Shown: positions 11,260-22,109 of the stretch, one piece after another
Position numbering within the stretch: position 1 is the stretch's first letter
Layout: each line of letters starts with the position of its first letter
Source of the DNA: Trametes villosa
Lineage: Eukaryota > Basidiomycota > Agaricomycetes > Polyporales > Polyporaceae
Reading direction: 5' to 3'
Length of the DNA: 64,000 bases
NCBI GenBank assembly: GCA_002964805.2
Contig: PUDQ02000001.1
Location: 3,248,001-3,312,000, forward strand
The notes under the pieces: generated by a model
Database searches by the model: none
Told to the model about the DNA's origin: nothing
The model's input: the letters and a program-made list of their open reading frames with translations, nothing else
Made by a program: the position numbers and the translations under genes

Positions 11260-13328
11260 TCATGGCATTCGAGACCGCCCTCCCGGGATCCGGATCACAA
11301 GCTTCGTACGCTCTTCTACCCCCGCCTCGACTTCCTCGCTCTCCTCCGAGTCCGTTGTCTCCGAGCTACTCCCCTGCGCACTTCCGGACTCCGGATCCTC
11401 CTCTCTCTCCTCCATTAGCTCTGCCTTACGACGTTCTCGCGTTTCCTTTGCCCGCGCGGCCTTAGCCACCTTCGCCTCTGCTCGTGTCGCCTCGAAGTAC
11501 TCGCGAAGATCTTGTATCTCTCCCAGCAACGATTCTAAGTGGGGCTCCAGGAGGGGTTGTTTTCGCAAGAGCTTCTGCAGGGATGGGACATCTGGTAAGC
11601 TGTAGCAGTTGTCGAGGAGTGTTTCGATGAGAGTAGTGGGTAGGAACTCCTCGGGCGGGTACAGATCTTGAAGGATCTCGTCCGCGTCTTCACGCAGGCT
11701 ATCCCGGTATGCCGCCAGGCGTCCGTGTGCATGGTCACGCATTGCGCGTGTAAGCTTCTGTGTTGCGGGAACCCCGTGCTTTCGGCGGTCGCCAGTCGCT
11801 GTGGCCGGCGGGTGAGGAGCGGCCGGTTCAGGCTCGGGCAAACACCCGCTACAGTTGCAGTTGTCGGGGCGGGTGACTGCCGGCTTCTCCTTGCACGTTG
11901 TGCATGAGCACGGCTTCTCTTGCGGCGGGTTGTCGTAGAGCTTGTTTAGGAGATCGACCTTGCAACCAGCTAGAACCAGTCGAGCGACGCCTGCATCAAC
12001 CGGCCCACTGTCCACTGCCCCTTTCCGAGATGTGCTAGCTGATGACGTTGGCTGGGGACGGATTCCCTTGTCGAGCTCGTCGAGAGCGGACTTCGCAAGC
12101 TTGACCGCGTTCTTCGGCAGATAGACCACCACGCGACTGTTCCGACCCCGTCCATCCCGGATCCGACCTGCTTTCTGGAGAATGCTATCGGTGTCGGACG
12201 GGAGCACAGTGCTGTACACCACAATGTCGTCCGTCCCAGCAACGTCGATGCCGACGGCAAGAGCATCCGTGGCGACCGTGATCCTCGAGCGCGTGTCGGC
12301 ATGCATGAGTGACAGCGTATGGGAGTTGTGCGATGCCCAGTTCAGAGCATTGTACATGCGGACGCGCTCGTCTAGGTTCTCGAGGCCGGAGCTCCGCGCA
12401 TAGAGGTACGTCATCACGCGATTGCCTAGGGAGATAGAGGGGCAGAAGATGACGGTGCATCTGCCGCTCTTGAGAACCCAGTCGAGCTCCGGGAAGGAGT
12501 AGGATCGTGCGCCGGAGACAATCGTTCGGAAAATGAATTGGATGTCGTAGTGCATGTTGGATCGTCGGATGAGGTGGAAATGGCCGTCGTGGAGGCCGAG
12601 GAAGTGACAGACTGAGCGGAACCAGGTGCCGGTCTGGAGGGTAGCCGTGAGCCCGATGAGAAGTGGCCGGCTTGGGAAGCGGGCTCGCATCGAGCCGATT
12701 TGCTTGAACTCGTGCCGGAACGACTGCCCCCAGGTGTTCAGTAGGTGGATCTCGTCAACACCTAGCGCCACAACACGGGTTTGGTATGTCTTGTCCTTCA
12801 GGAGCGCCTCGAAATTCGGTGAGCCGAGCTGCTCTGGGCTTAGTAGGAGCACTTCGACCTTGGGGGCCTCCTTCCACAGATTCACCGGTTGTTTGGCGAC
12901 CGCCGCCCGGTGTACGGTGTCCTTGTTGATGACAAGGGCTGTGATGCGCGCCGCAGAGAACTTCTTCTCCTGTGCCAAGGGATAAGAGATGGAATCGATA
13001 CATGACAGCGAATACTGACCATGTCTTCTTCGAGTGCCAATGTCGGACAGACAACGACCATGGCAGGATTTCTCCTGTGGTGCTGTGGGAGATTTGCACA
13101 GAGCTCCGGGCGTTTTGTGAGGGCCCGCATGACCACAAGGTACATGACGAGGAAGCCCGTTTTTCCGGAGCCAGTCGGTGTGACGGCAAGCAGATCGACG
13201 CCATCCAAAGCTTTGCATACACCCTCGAGCTGGTAATCATGAGGTCCATAGCCCAGTTCTTCGGAGATGACACGCCGGCAGAGCTCGTAGCCCTGATCAG
13301 AGCTGAATATAAAGTAGTTCGTATTCAT
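11260..13328 (-). CDS. RecQ-like superfamily 2 DNA helicase
   Basis: Exons 13328-13020 and 12969-11260 (50-nt intron, donor GTCAGT) give 672 residues. Helicase motifs in order: a HDYQLEG motif-0 analogue, Walker A TPTGSGKT (residues ~50-56), a DEIH box (175-178) in place of the DEAH usual in RecQ, GLTAT (motif III), TVATDALAVGID (motif V) and QKAGRIRDGRGR (motif VI). After the core there is a Cys-rich stretch (CSCTTC, then CNCSGC), which could bind zinc, and an acidic Glu/Ser-rich tail. RecQ enzymes unwind DNA 3'-5'; this short form lacks a recognisable HRDC domain. It is convergent with the DUF6589 gene. It could be an element-encoded or telomere-linked type helicase rather than the housekeeping RecQ. 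Confidence 0.8.
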
Positions 13329-13733
13329 AGATAGAGGTGTACATGCGATTAGAAGCGCATAGCGTAGAGGTTCGAGGTTTTCAGAGAGGGGGAAAGCGCG
13401 CGTCGCGAGCGCGACGCGTCGAGTGTGCCTGGCGTATAGATCTCGACGCGTCGTCGGAGATCAATTTCGTGCTGACAAATCCTGATACGGGACCCTCCTG
13501 TTCTTTTGCTCAAACGCAAGCAGACTAGGTTTCACAGCCGTCACTCCCGATGTCCGCCTCGTCAATTTCCCGCAGGCGATACTGCAGCAGGGCGGGCGGG
13601 GGCACTGTTCCAGCCAAACGTCTATGACCGAATAATTCGGACAACAGCAGTGACATTCGATATGCGCTCCGATATGACAATGTTCAAGCGGGGTACAATG
13701 ACTGGAGTACGGAATATGCTACACGTTACGAAA
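13329..13733. other. Intergenic spacer, no gene seen
   Basis: About 400 bp between the helicase start and the UFD2 stop. It includes a GC-rich CpG cluster near 13,395-13,455 with repeated GCGCGTCGCGAGCGCGACGCG-like palindromic sequence, but no ORF with recognisable content. It presumably holds the helicase promoter and the UFD2 3' region. Confidence 0.5.
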
Positions 13734-16700
13734 CTACTCTTCCATGTGGACCACGTCTTCGACCGGCTTGTCGTACACGGTGTTCTTGTTGCGACGCTCC
13801 GCGAGGAACGCGTCTATGCGCTGCTTAAGCTCGACATCTATCGGGTGCACACAGGTCAGGGTCGACGAAGCATTATCACTCGAAGGCACGTACTCGGAAT
13901 GACCTCCTCCAGGCTGAGCGGCATGCGGTTGAAGGGATCCTTGGTATCGGACAGCAAGTGGGACTTGATCGTGGCCCTGTCGACGACCGCTCGCGAGGAC
14001 GGCAGCGTAACAGGGTCGCGCATGAGGGTATACATCAGCGGGTCTGTATACAGTAACCGTTAGTGCTAGGCAAGGACAAGAGCACATGTACACGTACCCA
14101 AGTACTCGTCCGGTATCTCCCCGAGGTCGTCCTCGGCCTGCAGCGTGGCCTTGGTCTCCTCGACCTTCAGTACGAACAGCCCCAGCTTCTCGATCTCATC
14201 CGACGACTTGAGCATCTTCCTGCGCGCGATGCCCGCCGCCTGCTCGAACAGCTCCTTGCGGTAGCTGCGCTCGTCCGCCGCGACCGCGCGCGCGAACTCG
14301 CCCTGGTCGCTCAGGTTGAGGTACACCTGGAGGATGTCGCTAAGGAGCTGCTTCGGGTTGAACTTGTACTTCTCCGGGTTCTGGACCTTCAGGTCCTGGC
14401 AGCGCGGCCCAACGAGCGCGTCGAGGTTGTAGTCGAGCATCGCCGCGAGCCGGTCGACGATCTCGGGCACCATGAACGGCGACTTCGTCTCGCCCGTGAA
14501 GATCTTGAGCAGATCGACGGTGTTGCCGCCCAGCTGCACGTAAGTGCTCGTGTGCCGCTCGAGCGTGCGGAGTTGGCCCTCGCGGTCGCGGCGGTATGCT
14601 GCCGGCTGTGCGTCAAACGCTGCCCTGTCCTTCATTTCCGTCTGCAGTTCGTGAATCTTCGCAAGGTCGGAGAGCGACTCGTCCAAGAGGTATGTCGCGT
14701 CGTTGATCATGAGGTTGACAAAGCGCACGAATCGCTCGGAGTTATGTCTACAGTTATCGGAGCGTGAGTCGGCGCATGATTCCATATAGGAATGTGGGGT
14801 ACTGACGCTGCCTCGTTCTTCAAAGCGTCGCGGTGCGCCTGGTTGTTCCAGATAATCTTGAAGATGTGCGCAATACTCCTGCGGGAGTCTAGAGTGACTT
14901 GCTCAGCCCCTTTCGCTCATCGCCCTACAAGGCAAAAGCAACTCACTGAATTTGTCGTAGAACTGAGAGCTCGCGCCCGTTTGCTCGACCTCTGGGATAT
15001 ACTCAATCATCTGTAAGATAGACGGTGCGTCCTGGACGTACCGATGTAGAAGTTCATGAGCGCGGGTATGAGGTGTTTCAGCGCAACCGGGTGGGTGTTG
15101 AGCAGCGTCGTGAGCACGCTCCGGTGCTCTGACCAGTTCCAGGTCCCGAAGAAGAGCACATCGACGATTTTGGCTTTCAAGAACGGGTTCTTGATGTACC
15201 AGGTCGAAGTTAAGAACGTCAGACACCAAACAAGCATTTCGTTCTTCCCGGACAGCTCGAGGCTGTTAGGGCTATGCCTGTACACAGTGTCAGCTATGCT
15301 GAAAGTGGACCCGGGTACAGGACGTCACTCGCCGGATGATGTACTGGTGGTATTCAATGACATCCTCGATGACATACTCAGGTAGGACGCGGAAGGCGGT
15401 AGGTACCTCTTTCGGTAGAGGGAGGCTAGATCGCAGGAGTTAGTTGGATTACGATAAAAAGTGGTGTCGCACGCACTCGATGGGAGGGTTGGGATGCTTC
15501 TTGCGCGGATCGACGAAACGGATGACCCAAGTTGAGACGAAGTTGACGAACGAGATCGTGCGGAAGATAAGCTCGGGCTCGCCCAGCTGGGCTTCGTACG
15601 CCTTCTCTGCCGCATATATCGAGTCTAGTTGCGCCTGCGGGGTCGTCGGTCAGTACTGATGACGTACAACGAGGAAACGAGGTTACTGACCTTGGCTGCA
15701 TTGATAGCCGCCTCAGTCCGGGCTTGGAATGGAGTCTACGGCGCGATTTAGCATTCGATATGCGTGGATGGCAGTCCGACCGACTCACCCCTCTCCAGGA
15801 CTGATCTCCGGTCAACGTCTCCGTATGCCGGCGAATCTCGTCGTACTGCTTGCCTAATTCCTCGATGGTGTTGACGATCTTCTGCTGCCCGATGTGGCTT
15901 GCGGCGAGAGTGAGGTAGAAGATCTCGGTGATGAAGTTCGGTGGCGCTGCCAGATAGTTCAACATGCGGTGTAGCAAGTAAGAAAGAGAAAGATACACAC
16001 CCGTCGCTGGTTCCTGCTGCTGCCGCCATTCCTCAGCCTCATTGTTGGTAGCGTTGATGCGCGTCTCGTCGTTGAGATCAATTCGTGAGGAGCGGGCGTA
16101 GTATGCAGGGTCAATGCGGTCCATCTACGAACCGAAGTGAAGAATTGGTGAGCTGGGTCCTCGTGCGCTGCATAGTATTGCCTACTTTGCTATAGGTCGC
16201 ATCCATAAACGGTTCGCAGAACATCAGCAGGATGATCTGCAGGTTCATCATAAAGCAATCCGATGAGACAGTCGCAGGGTCAACCTGGAATAACCTATGT
16301 CAGCCTGACGCTCTTACCAGCCGTCTGAGCCCGACTGACCTGCATGCCGGCACGCTTGCGGTTGATGTTGACGGCTCGCGCGAAGTACTGGAGGACCCCC
16401 TCCCTCGAGTCCGCAGATGCACGAACCAGGGAGTTGAAGATTTGGAACAGCGACGACTACGGCCGGTTAGATATCTGCATCTGTGCTACGTGCGCAATTG
16501 AACGACCGACCTGGAGAGTCTTGAGCGTCCCGCGAAGACTTGCCGTCGCAGAGCTCATCTCGCCTTGTGGTCGTGTCTCGTGGTTCGAGAAGTACGTCTT
16601 CGCGATGGAGGGCTGGACAATGTAGCGTCAGAAATATGCATGCATAAGTCCCCCCTTGCTCACTCACCCATTCCCGCTCGAAGACACCCAGCGCTAGCAG

Positions 16701-18051
16701 AGGCCCAAGCAAGCTCGCTTTCTCGAACTGGGGCGCAGGCACGTTCTCGGGGTTCCACTGAGGCAGCCTGGTAATCATGGCTGCGATCGGCTTGATGCTG
16801 ACCAGCGCCTCCAGGCCGCTGACGACGCTGCGCCACCCGTCGTTTGTGAAGCCCTCGAGGATGCTGGGATGGAAGCACAGGTGCGCCACCACGGGACCGA
16901 GCACACCGTCTATCTCATTGTCGGGCTCGAAGCGTCGCACCAGGTCTTGGAGGAATAGCTCGATTTCCGAGCCGTCGAGCAGTGTTTGAGACGATGACGC
17001 CGCCAGATACGGGCCAGACAGCGTGGATAGAGACATGAGCGAGGGGACGAGTTCCGCTGGTCCGAGGAGTTTCCCAGGTGGTTGAGGGAACATCTCTGGC
17101 TCCTGCAGGGTCAACCCCGTGTAGCTTATGATCAGGTCCCGAAGCTTGTCCAGGATCGCGGATGCCTGTTGTTGTTCCAGAGGGATAATATTCTACTTAA
17201 CGCGTGAGCACGAAACGCCATTGCCCCCCAGGACGTATGGACCAACCTTCCGGACAAGCGCCGCTCGGGCAGCGTTCAAGCGCTTCCAGCACTTGACCAA
17301 GTACTCGGTCACGGTTTGCTGTGGCGGTAGCGATGCCAACACGGGCAGATACTCAAGATCATCGCTGCGGAGTTGTGAGAATGAAAGAACGCCCTTAGGC
17401 GCGAATGTACGCACGACATTGTTTGTGGGTCCAACTCCAGACGTGCAATCAGGGTCCGGTCAGCGATCTCGGAGTTAAGCAGAGGCGGTAGGCCTTGGTG
17501 TACGAATCAATATGTCAATTCCACGCGCGAAAGTATGAGGGGGATAGCATACCTTCTCCTTGCAATTCCTCCGCCAAGGACTTCAGCCACACCACTTCAT
17601 ACCCGGACTTCTCGGCAACCTCTTTCTGCCAATATGGTCAATCGCAAACGCGGCGCCCCTTGACTGCCTGAGGCATACCTTGAGCGTGACATTGAAGATG
17701 GTCGACGTTGTCGTGTCCTCCCAAGACGGCAGATCGAGATGCACGGGTGCAGCCACAGCCGGTGCCTTTCTCTTTAGTGGCACTGGCGAAGGTGCACTCG
17801 CCGCCGGCTCCGCCGGCCGCTTCTGCACAGCGGGTGCTGGCCGTGGAGGCGCAGGCTTAGGCGGGGGTGGCGTGGGCGAAGGGGCGGGCGAGGCAGAGGT
17901 CGATGCAGCGGGAGTGGTGCTCGAGGACGCGGCCCCCTGCAGCTTAGCCAAGCGCTTCAAACGGATCTATTGCTCATGCTCAGTACCGCCTGTCCTCCAT
18001 CACCGAGTGCAGCCATACCCGGTCAGCGTCGTCTTGCGGGGTGTTGCTCAT
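13734..18051 (-). CDS. UFD2: Ubiquitin conjugation factor E4 (UFD2, U-box ligase)
   Basis: Extends polyubiquitin chains on pre-ubiquitinated substrates and works with Cdc48/p97 in ERAD and the ubiquitin-fusion pathway. The start is the ATG at 18051: an 11-codon first exon (18051-18019), a 52-nt intron, then exon 2 from 17966. A Pro/Ala-rich N-terminus leads to [20 protein letters not shown]. The long helical UFD2 core follows ([65 protein letters not shown]). The C-terminal U-box reads [17 protein letters not shown], continues to DPFNRMPL, and ends VVHMEE. A dozen or so introns of about 50-70 nt were followed by frame. The start is ~195 bp from the divergent bL35m start, so they share a promoter region. 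Confidence 0.93.
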
Positions 18052-18245
18052 GGCGTCGGGGTGGTGGTAGGAGGAAACGAGGTGTGTATGCGATCGAGGT
18101 CCACCTCGGGGATCGGAGTGCAGCAGCGAGACGCCCGCTTTACGCACTCCGCTCGCGTCGCGGTCCTCCTTGCTCTGTTCCCCCATCGCCTCGCGACTCT
18201 CTTTTGTCTGCCGGTGCCACCCTCTCTCTGCGCGGGCGGCCGACC

Positions 18246-18574
18246 ATGTTCTTGTTCTCGCGCGTCTTGGCGACGACGCGGATGTTCTCCACGTCCGCGG
18301 TGGCACAGTTCCCGAAGCTCAAGTCGCACTCTGGGGCGAAGAAGCGGTGGAGGTCAATAGCGTCGGGCATCTTCAAGCGTGTACGTGTTCTTGCGCGTAT
18401 CCATGCTCGAATATCTCTGTAATGTCGGGCTCCTATCTGTAGGGCAAGGCCGGGCATAAGCATTTGAACGTGAACAAGAGTGCAGCACGGAAAAACGAGC
18501 TGAGCCAGACGGCGTACTCTCACGGCTCACAAACTGTGCGGCTGAAGAGGCTCCTCCCGTACGGATCTCCATAG
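18246..18574 (+). CDS. MRPL35: Mitochondrial large-subunit ribosomal protein bL35m
   Basis: Exons 18246-18380 and 18443-18574 (62-nt intron) encode 88 residues. The first ~20 residues (MFLFSRVLATTRMFSTSAVA) are a typical mitochondrial presequence: hydrophobic and Arg-bearing, without acidic residues. The mature part matches bacterial L35: a PKLKSHSGAKKRW start, then GKAGHKHLN followed by a Lys/Ser-rich segment. L35 sits in the 23S-like rRNA core of the large subunit. The gene is intact. Confidence 0.9.
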
Positions 18575-18751
18575 AGGAGTACCGTGGAGGATTGTCCGAG
18601 GCTGCATCTTATGTGGTGAGTACTGCTGGTACCAACCCACTTCTCCCAACCTGACGTGTCCAAAGCCTCTGATCGTGCAGATGTATTTATACCGTAACAT
18701 ACGCCCTGTCGTCTAATATGCAGTGATGATCATGTCGCGCGTGCACGAACA

Positions 18752-20002
18752 CTACTGGATGTCGACATCAACTTCGTCCCTCGCATTGCTCTCGCTACGA
18801 CCTTCCTCCTGCTCAGGCGCCTCGTCCTTTGCCGGGACCTTTGCGCCGCCGAAGAATGCCCGAATGTCCTGTTGCTTGGGGTCGAATCCTGCTCTCCCGA
18901 TTCCGCCTTGCTGGCGTTTCTACAACGTTCGGTTCAGCACATTGGCGTATTTCGAGGCTTGGCTCGACTTACGATGTCGGTCAAGTGCTCATGACGATTG
19001 AAGTCCGTCACTTGCACTCGCAGTTTCGGAGGATCGTTGTCGGGGAACTCTAGTGGCTCGCCCTCCTTGGCTCCCTGGAACGACAATCAGTGGCTGGCGA
19101 CATTCCACGCAGTGTGTGCCGGTACCTTCACATCGACAGTGACTCTCGTCCACGCCGTGTTCTGCAGCCCCCTGAACTTCTCTCCCGGATGCACGCCGCT
19201 CTCGTCCTTAAGCACCAGTGCGGGGACAAGCTCGCTAATGCACAAGCCATGGCTCGCGATCGCGATGTGCAAGCCCTTCCTGCCCTCCCGCGCGGCGCGC
19301 CAGACGTGCGGCATCACGAGCTCGTCTATCGCCTTCTTCGCGCGCTCGAAGAGATCGTCCAGGCTTTCGCCCTCGGGGAACTTCTGCCAGCGCTCGTGGA
19401 GCACGGGGTACAGCTCCCTGGCGAAGTGCTCTTCGAGCGTCAGGCCGGCGGTGTGCCCCCACTGCCACGGCTGGCCCTCGGCCACGCCCCAGTGCTGCTC
19501 GCGCAGGAGGGGCGAGGTCTCGAGCGGCGGCTTCGGGTCGGGTTGCGCTTCCTGCACGGCTTGGCCCGTCCAGAGGGCTCGCTTGAGCGGCGAGGCGTAG
19601 ATCGCGGTGAACCGAGTGGTAGATAGCGACTGTCCGACTGCTTTAGCTTGCTAGAGTGGTGTATTGTTAGTCAACCGCTCTAATATCTAGTTCAACTGAG
19701 TGGGATTACTCACGTTCATCCCTACACCCCAACATATGTTAGCAGCGGTGTGTGGGGGAAACCTTGCGGTTAGACATACCGTGGTTCGAAAGCGGGGCAT
19801 CCTTCCATCCTGCCCATACACTTCGCTAAGCCAGACGTTAGCTCCCGCCGGATGACCCACGTTTGTCAACGCTTATGCTCACCAGGTTGTCTGTAGACTC
19901 TCCATGTCTGATCTACACGACAGTTGAGTTATGGATCAGTTGCACCGGCGAAGTTGCGCTCACGAAGGTTACAGTCAGCGTGGGGGCGGCTTCGGTCGAC
20001 AT
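18752..20002 (-). CDS. Histidine phosphatase (phosphoglycerate mutase-like) with C-terminal PIP-like motif
   Basis: Seven exons, including 20002-19964, 19912-19883 (30 nt), 19825-19780, a microexon 19721-19714 (8 nt) and 19650-19126. The joined reading gives a TVTFIRHGESTDNL active-site stretch; the RHG His is the phospho-acceptor of the family. The microexon supplies the G-M-N codons just before QAKAVGQSL. A second catalytic His lies in IAIASHGLC. The branch is phosphoglycerate mutase-like/phosphatase; the substrate is unknown, and a glycolytic role is unlikely for this short diverged form. The C-terminus has an unusual tail with QQDIRAFF, matching the PCNA-interacting consensus QxxIxxFF, followed by an acidic stretch. 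It lies tail-to-tail with mrpl35. Confidence 0.85.
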
Positions 20003-20302
20003 GATGGTTAGTGTCTCTGGGTTGGTGAGGATACTCGACTCGTCCGGAGTACGTTATAATGCGGTCCTGTGGTTGTCATTTGGGCATGGGGCACTGCCGA
20101 TCACTTCCTTGAGTCGGAGGCGTGCCGGCTTCCGAGTCACAGAGGAAGGTCCTCAGTACTGTTCACATCTACCGCCCATGTGCCCACAATGCGATGACGA
20201 TCCCTGCGAACCCGTGGCTATAAATTGGGGTGCTGGACACGGACGAAAAAGAGGGACTCAATACAGCCGCACAGTGACATGGTATGAGTAGGATGTAACT
20301 CT
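20003..20302. other. Intergenic spacer upstream of the histidine phosphatase
   Basis: About 300 bp between the phosphatase start and the tRNA 3' terminator. I see no gene; it must hold the phosphatase promoter. No TATA or CCAAT element stands out. Confidence 0.4.
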
Positions 20303-20309
20303 AAAAAAA
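20303..20309 (-). terminator. Pol III terminator of tRNA-Val
   Basis: Seven consecutive A on the + strand, read as T7 on the - strand, starting 4 nt after the tRNA 3' end. This is the usual RNA polymerase III stop signal. Confidence 0.8.
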
Positions 20310-20312
20310 GAA

Positions 20313-20386
20313 TGAGTCGATTCAGGATCGAACTGAAGACCTTCTGTGTGTTAGACAGATGCGATAACCAACTACGCCACCGACCC
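20313..20386 (-). tRNA. tRNA-Val (anticodon AAC)
   Basis: The 74-nt cloverleaf reads cleanly on the - strand. The acceptor arm is GGGTCGG against TCGACTC with two G-U pairs and discriminator A. The D arm is GCG/CGC, and the anticodon arm is TCTGT-CTAACAC-ACAGA, giving anticodon AAC. The T arm is TTCAG-TTCGATC-CTGAA. It contains the internal GTTCGATCC B box and a TGGCGTAGTTGG A box, and has no intron. It decodes GUU (and GUC after A34 is converted to inosine). Confidence 0.93.
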
Positions 20387-20446
20387 GTTGGCACGGCTTT
20401 GCTTCTAGTATACATAATCGGAAGCTGTTTCTTCCGGCTGTTACGC

Positions 20447-20454
20447 GAAGGTTC
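20447..20454 (+). promoter_or_regulatory. Heat-shock-element-like GAAnnTTC upstream of the AN1 gene
   Basis: GAAGGTTC matches the HSF unit pair nGAAnnTTCn. It lies 233-240 bp upstream of the AN1 protein start. A further TTC occurs at 20461 and GAA/TTC triplets at 20421 and 20432, but their spacing is not a perfect 5-nt array, so the site is only suggestive. Confidence 0.4.
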
Positions 20455-20571
20455 CTGTGTTTCTGCCTTTTGAGGGTGCTCTGTCAGGCAGCCACCGCCT
20501 TGACCGCGACCACTTGGCAGAGCTTGCGCGTCGTCCTCCTCGACGGTGGACGCGCGTCCCCGACTTCGCGT

Positions 20572-20578
20572 TATAAAT
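20572..20578 (+). promoter_or_regulatory. TATA box of the AN1 zinc-finger gene
   Basis: TATAAAT lies 109 bp upstream of the ATG at 20687, a normal position for a fungal TATA element. Pyrimidine-rich sequence follows it. Confidence 0.55.
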
Positions 20579-20686
20579 CCCTTTGTCTCCGGGAGGACTC
20601 CTACTACTTCTCTTACCACTACTCCCACCATAACCAAGTCACTCTATACCCTCAGCCTACACAACCTCACCCCCGAACTACCCACA

Positions 20687-21837
20687 ATGTCCGGATCTGC
20701 TACACCTGAACGCGACCACCAGCTCCTCGATATCGGGAAGCAATGCTCAGCATCTTCATGCCTTGTGGTCGACTTCCTGCCATTCAAGTGCCAGCATTGC
20801 GCACACTCGTTCTGCGGCGACCATTTCCTCCCAACCGCTCACCAGTGCCAGAAGTATGACGCCGCGAAGCTCGACCGTGTGGCCCCGTCGTGCCCTCTAT
20901 GCAACACCCCCGTTGCCATTCCGCCTGGACAGGATCCCAACATTCGCATGGAGCAGCACATCAACACTCAGTGCTCGGTGATGACGGGCAGGTCGAACAA
21001 GGCGAAGTCTGCGCCCATCTGTGCGCGACCGAAGTGCGAGAAAGTGCTGTTCTCCCCTATACGATGCACAGTGAGTTGCAATATTGTTGCATGGAGAGTT
21101 TCCGAGTATTGACAGTGTCCCAAGTCGTGCAAGCTGCAGTACTGTCCCCAACACCGCTTCCCCACCGACCACTCCTGCGCAGACCTGCAATCATCTGCCG
21201 CCAAGTCCTCGTCTGCCGGGAATACCTGGGCCAACGTGTCAAACCAAACCGGCGCGGCTTCCGCTGCCGCAATGGCTGCCATCAAGCGTGCAGCAGCGTC
21301 GGCGAACACACCTTCCGCTTCGCGCACTCAGGCTGCGACTAAGGCCAAGCCACCGGCTCAAGCGGTCCCGAAGCCTACTGCGTCTTCATCTCGCTCCAAC
21401 CCGTTCTCGGCCACTGAGCGGTGAGTTTCCGTCCTGTCCTGTGTTACCAGTGGATCACTCATAGAGCTATAGTCATACCATACTGCTCACGACGCCTTCT
21501 TCCGCGACCCGACCTACTCATGACACACATAATGATTCCACCAACGACCCACCCGAACGCTGTTCTCCGAAACCGACTGCTCCATCTACCCTATCATTCA
21601 TCCCGCCCCCACTCTTCGGCATGGCGTAATCATCCACAACCTGTATCACTATCCTGCGCTATCGTATATCCGCTATCAATCACGGACTTGTACCGGTAAT
21701 CTAGACGAGCGAAGGCGGAGAGGGAGAGTAGGAGGAAGGCTATCCAGGCGCGCGCGCAGAAGGGTCTCCCCATCACGGAGGAAGAGAAGGCTTTCCTGGC
21801 GGAAGGAGGGAGCAAGGACGATTGTCTCATCATGTAG
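20687..21837 (+). CDS. AN1-type zinc-finger protein with CaaX end (AIRAPL/ZFAND2-like)
   Basis: Start ATG at 20687 (Kozak-like ACAATGTC). Exon 1 is 20687-21070, exon 2 is 21116-21420 (45-nt intron between), and the last exon is 21705-21837. The first finger (KCQHCAHSFCGDH, then HQC) and second finger (CEKVLFSPIRC, then YCPQHRFPTDHSC) are AN1 types. The linker GQDPNIRMEQHI is typical of the ZFAND2 family, which links ubiquitinated proteins, Cdc48 and the proteasome. An Ala/Ser-rich linker follows. The last exon encodes KGLPITEEEKAFLAEGG and ends in C-L-I-M, a CaaX prenylation motif as in ER-anchored AIRAPL. The 284-nt intron 21421-21704 is long for this window and may hide an extra or alternative exon (open frame near 21,500-21,630). 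Confidence 0.85.
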
Positions 21838-22109
21838 CATTCTCTCATATCTTCCAATCGTAATCATGGCACCCCGAGCAGCTGTGTGCTCTCCGTGAGC
21901 CCTTTGAAAGAGCGAGAGGGTTGTACAACGCCGGGGTGACGGACCGGCGCACCGCGCCCAGCGCTTGCACGCGAAACGCGTCTCGTCGAGCGTTAGTGCA
22001 GCCTGTCTTCTAACCGCGACGGTGCTTCGTGCTCTTGTCTTGTTCTTGCTTGTGCTGCTTCTAAGACCTCTCTTTCTGTCATTGTAACATCTGGTCTGCG
22101 CGGCGAGCC

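Noticed and set aside
6900..13700. Terminal inverted repeats bounding the DUF6589/RecQ pair
   Set aside because: I compared the flanks 6.9-7.3 kb and 13.3-13.7 kb and saw no matching inverted ends. The only inverted repeat (7058-7110) is local and belongs to the repeat block.
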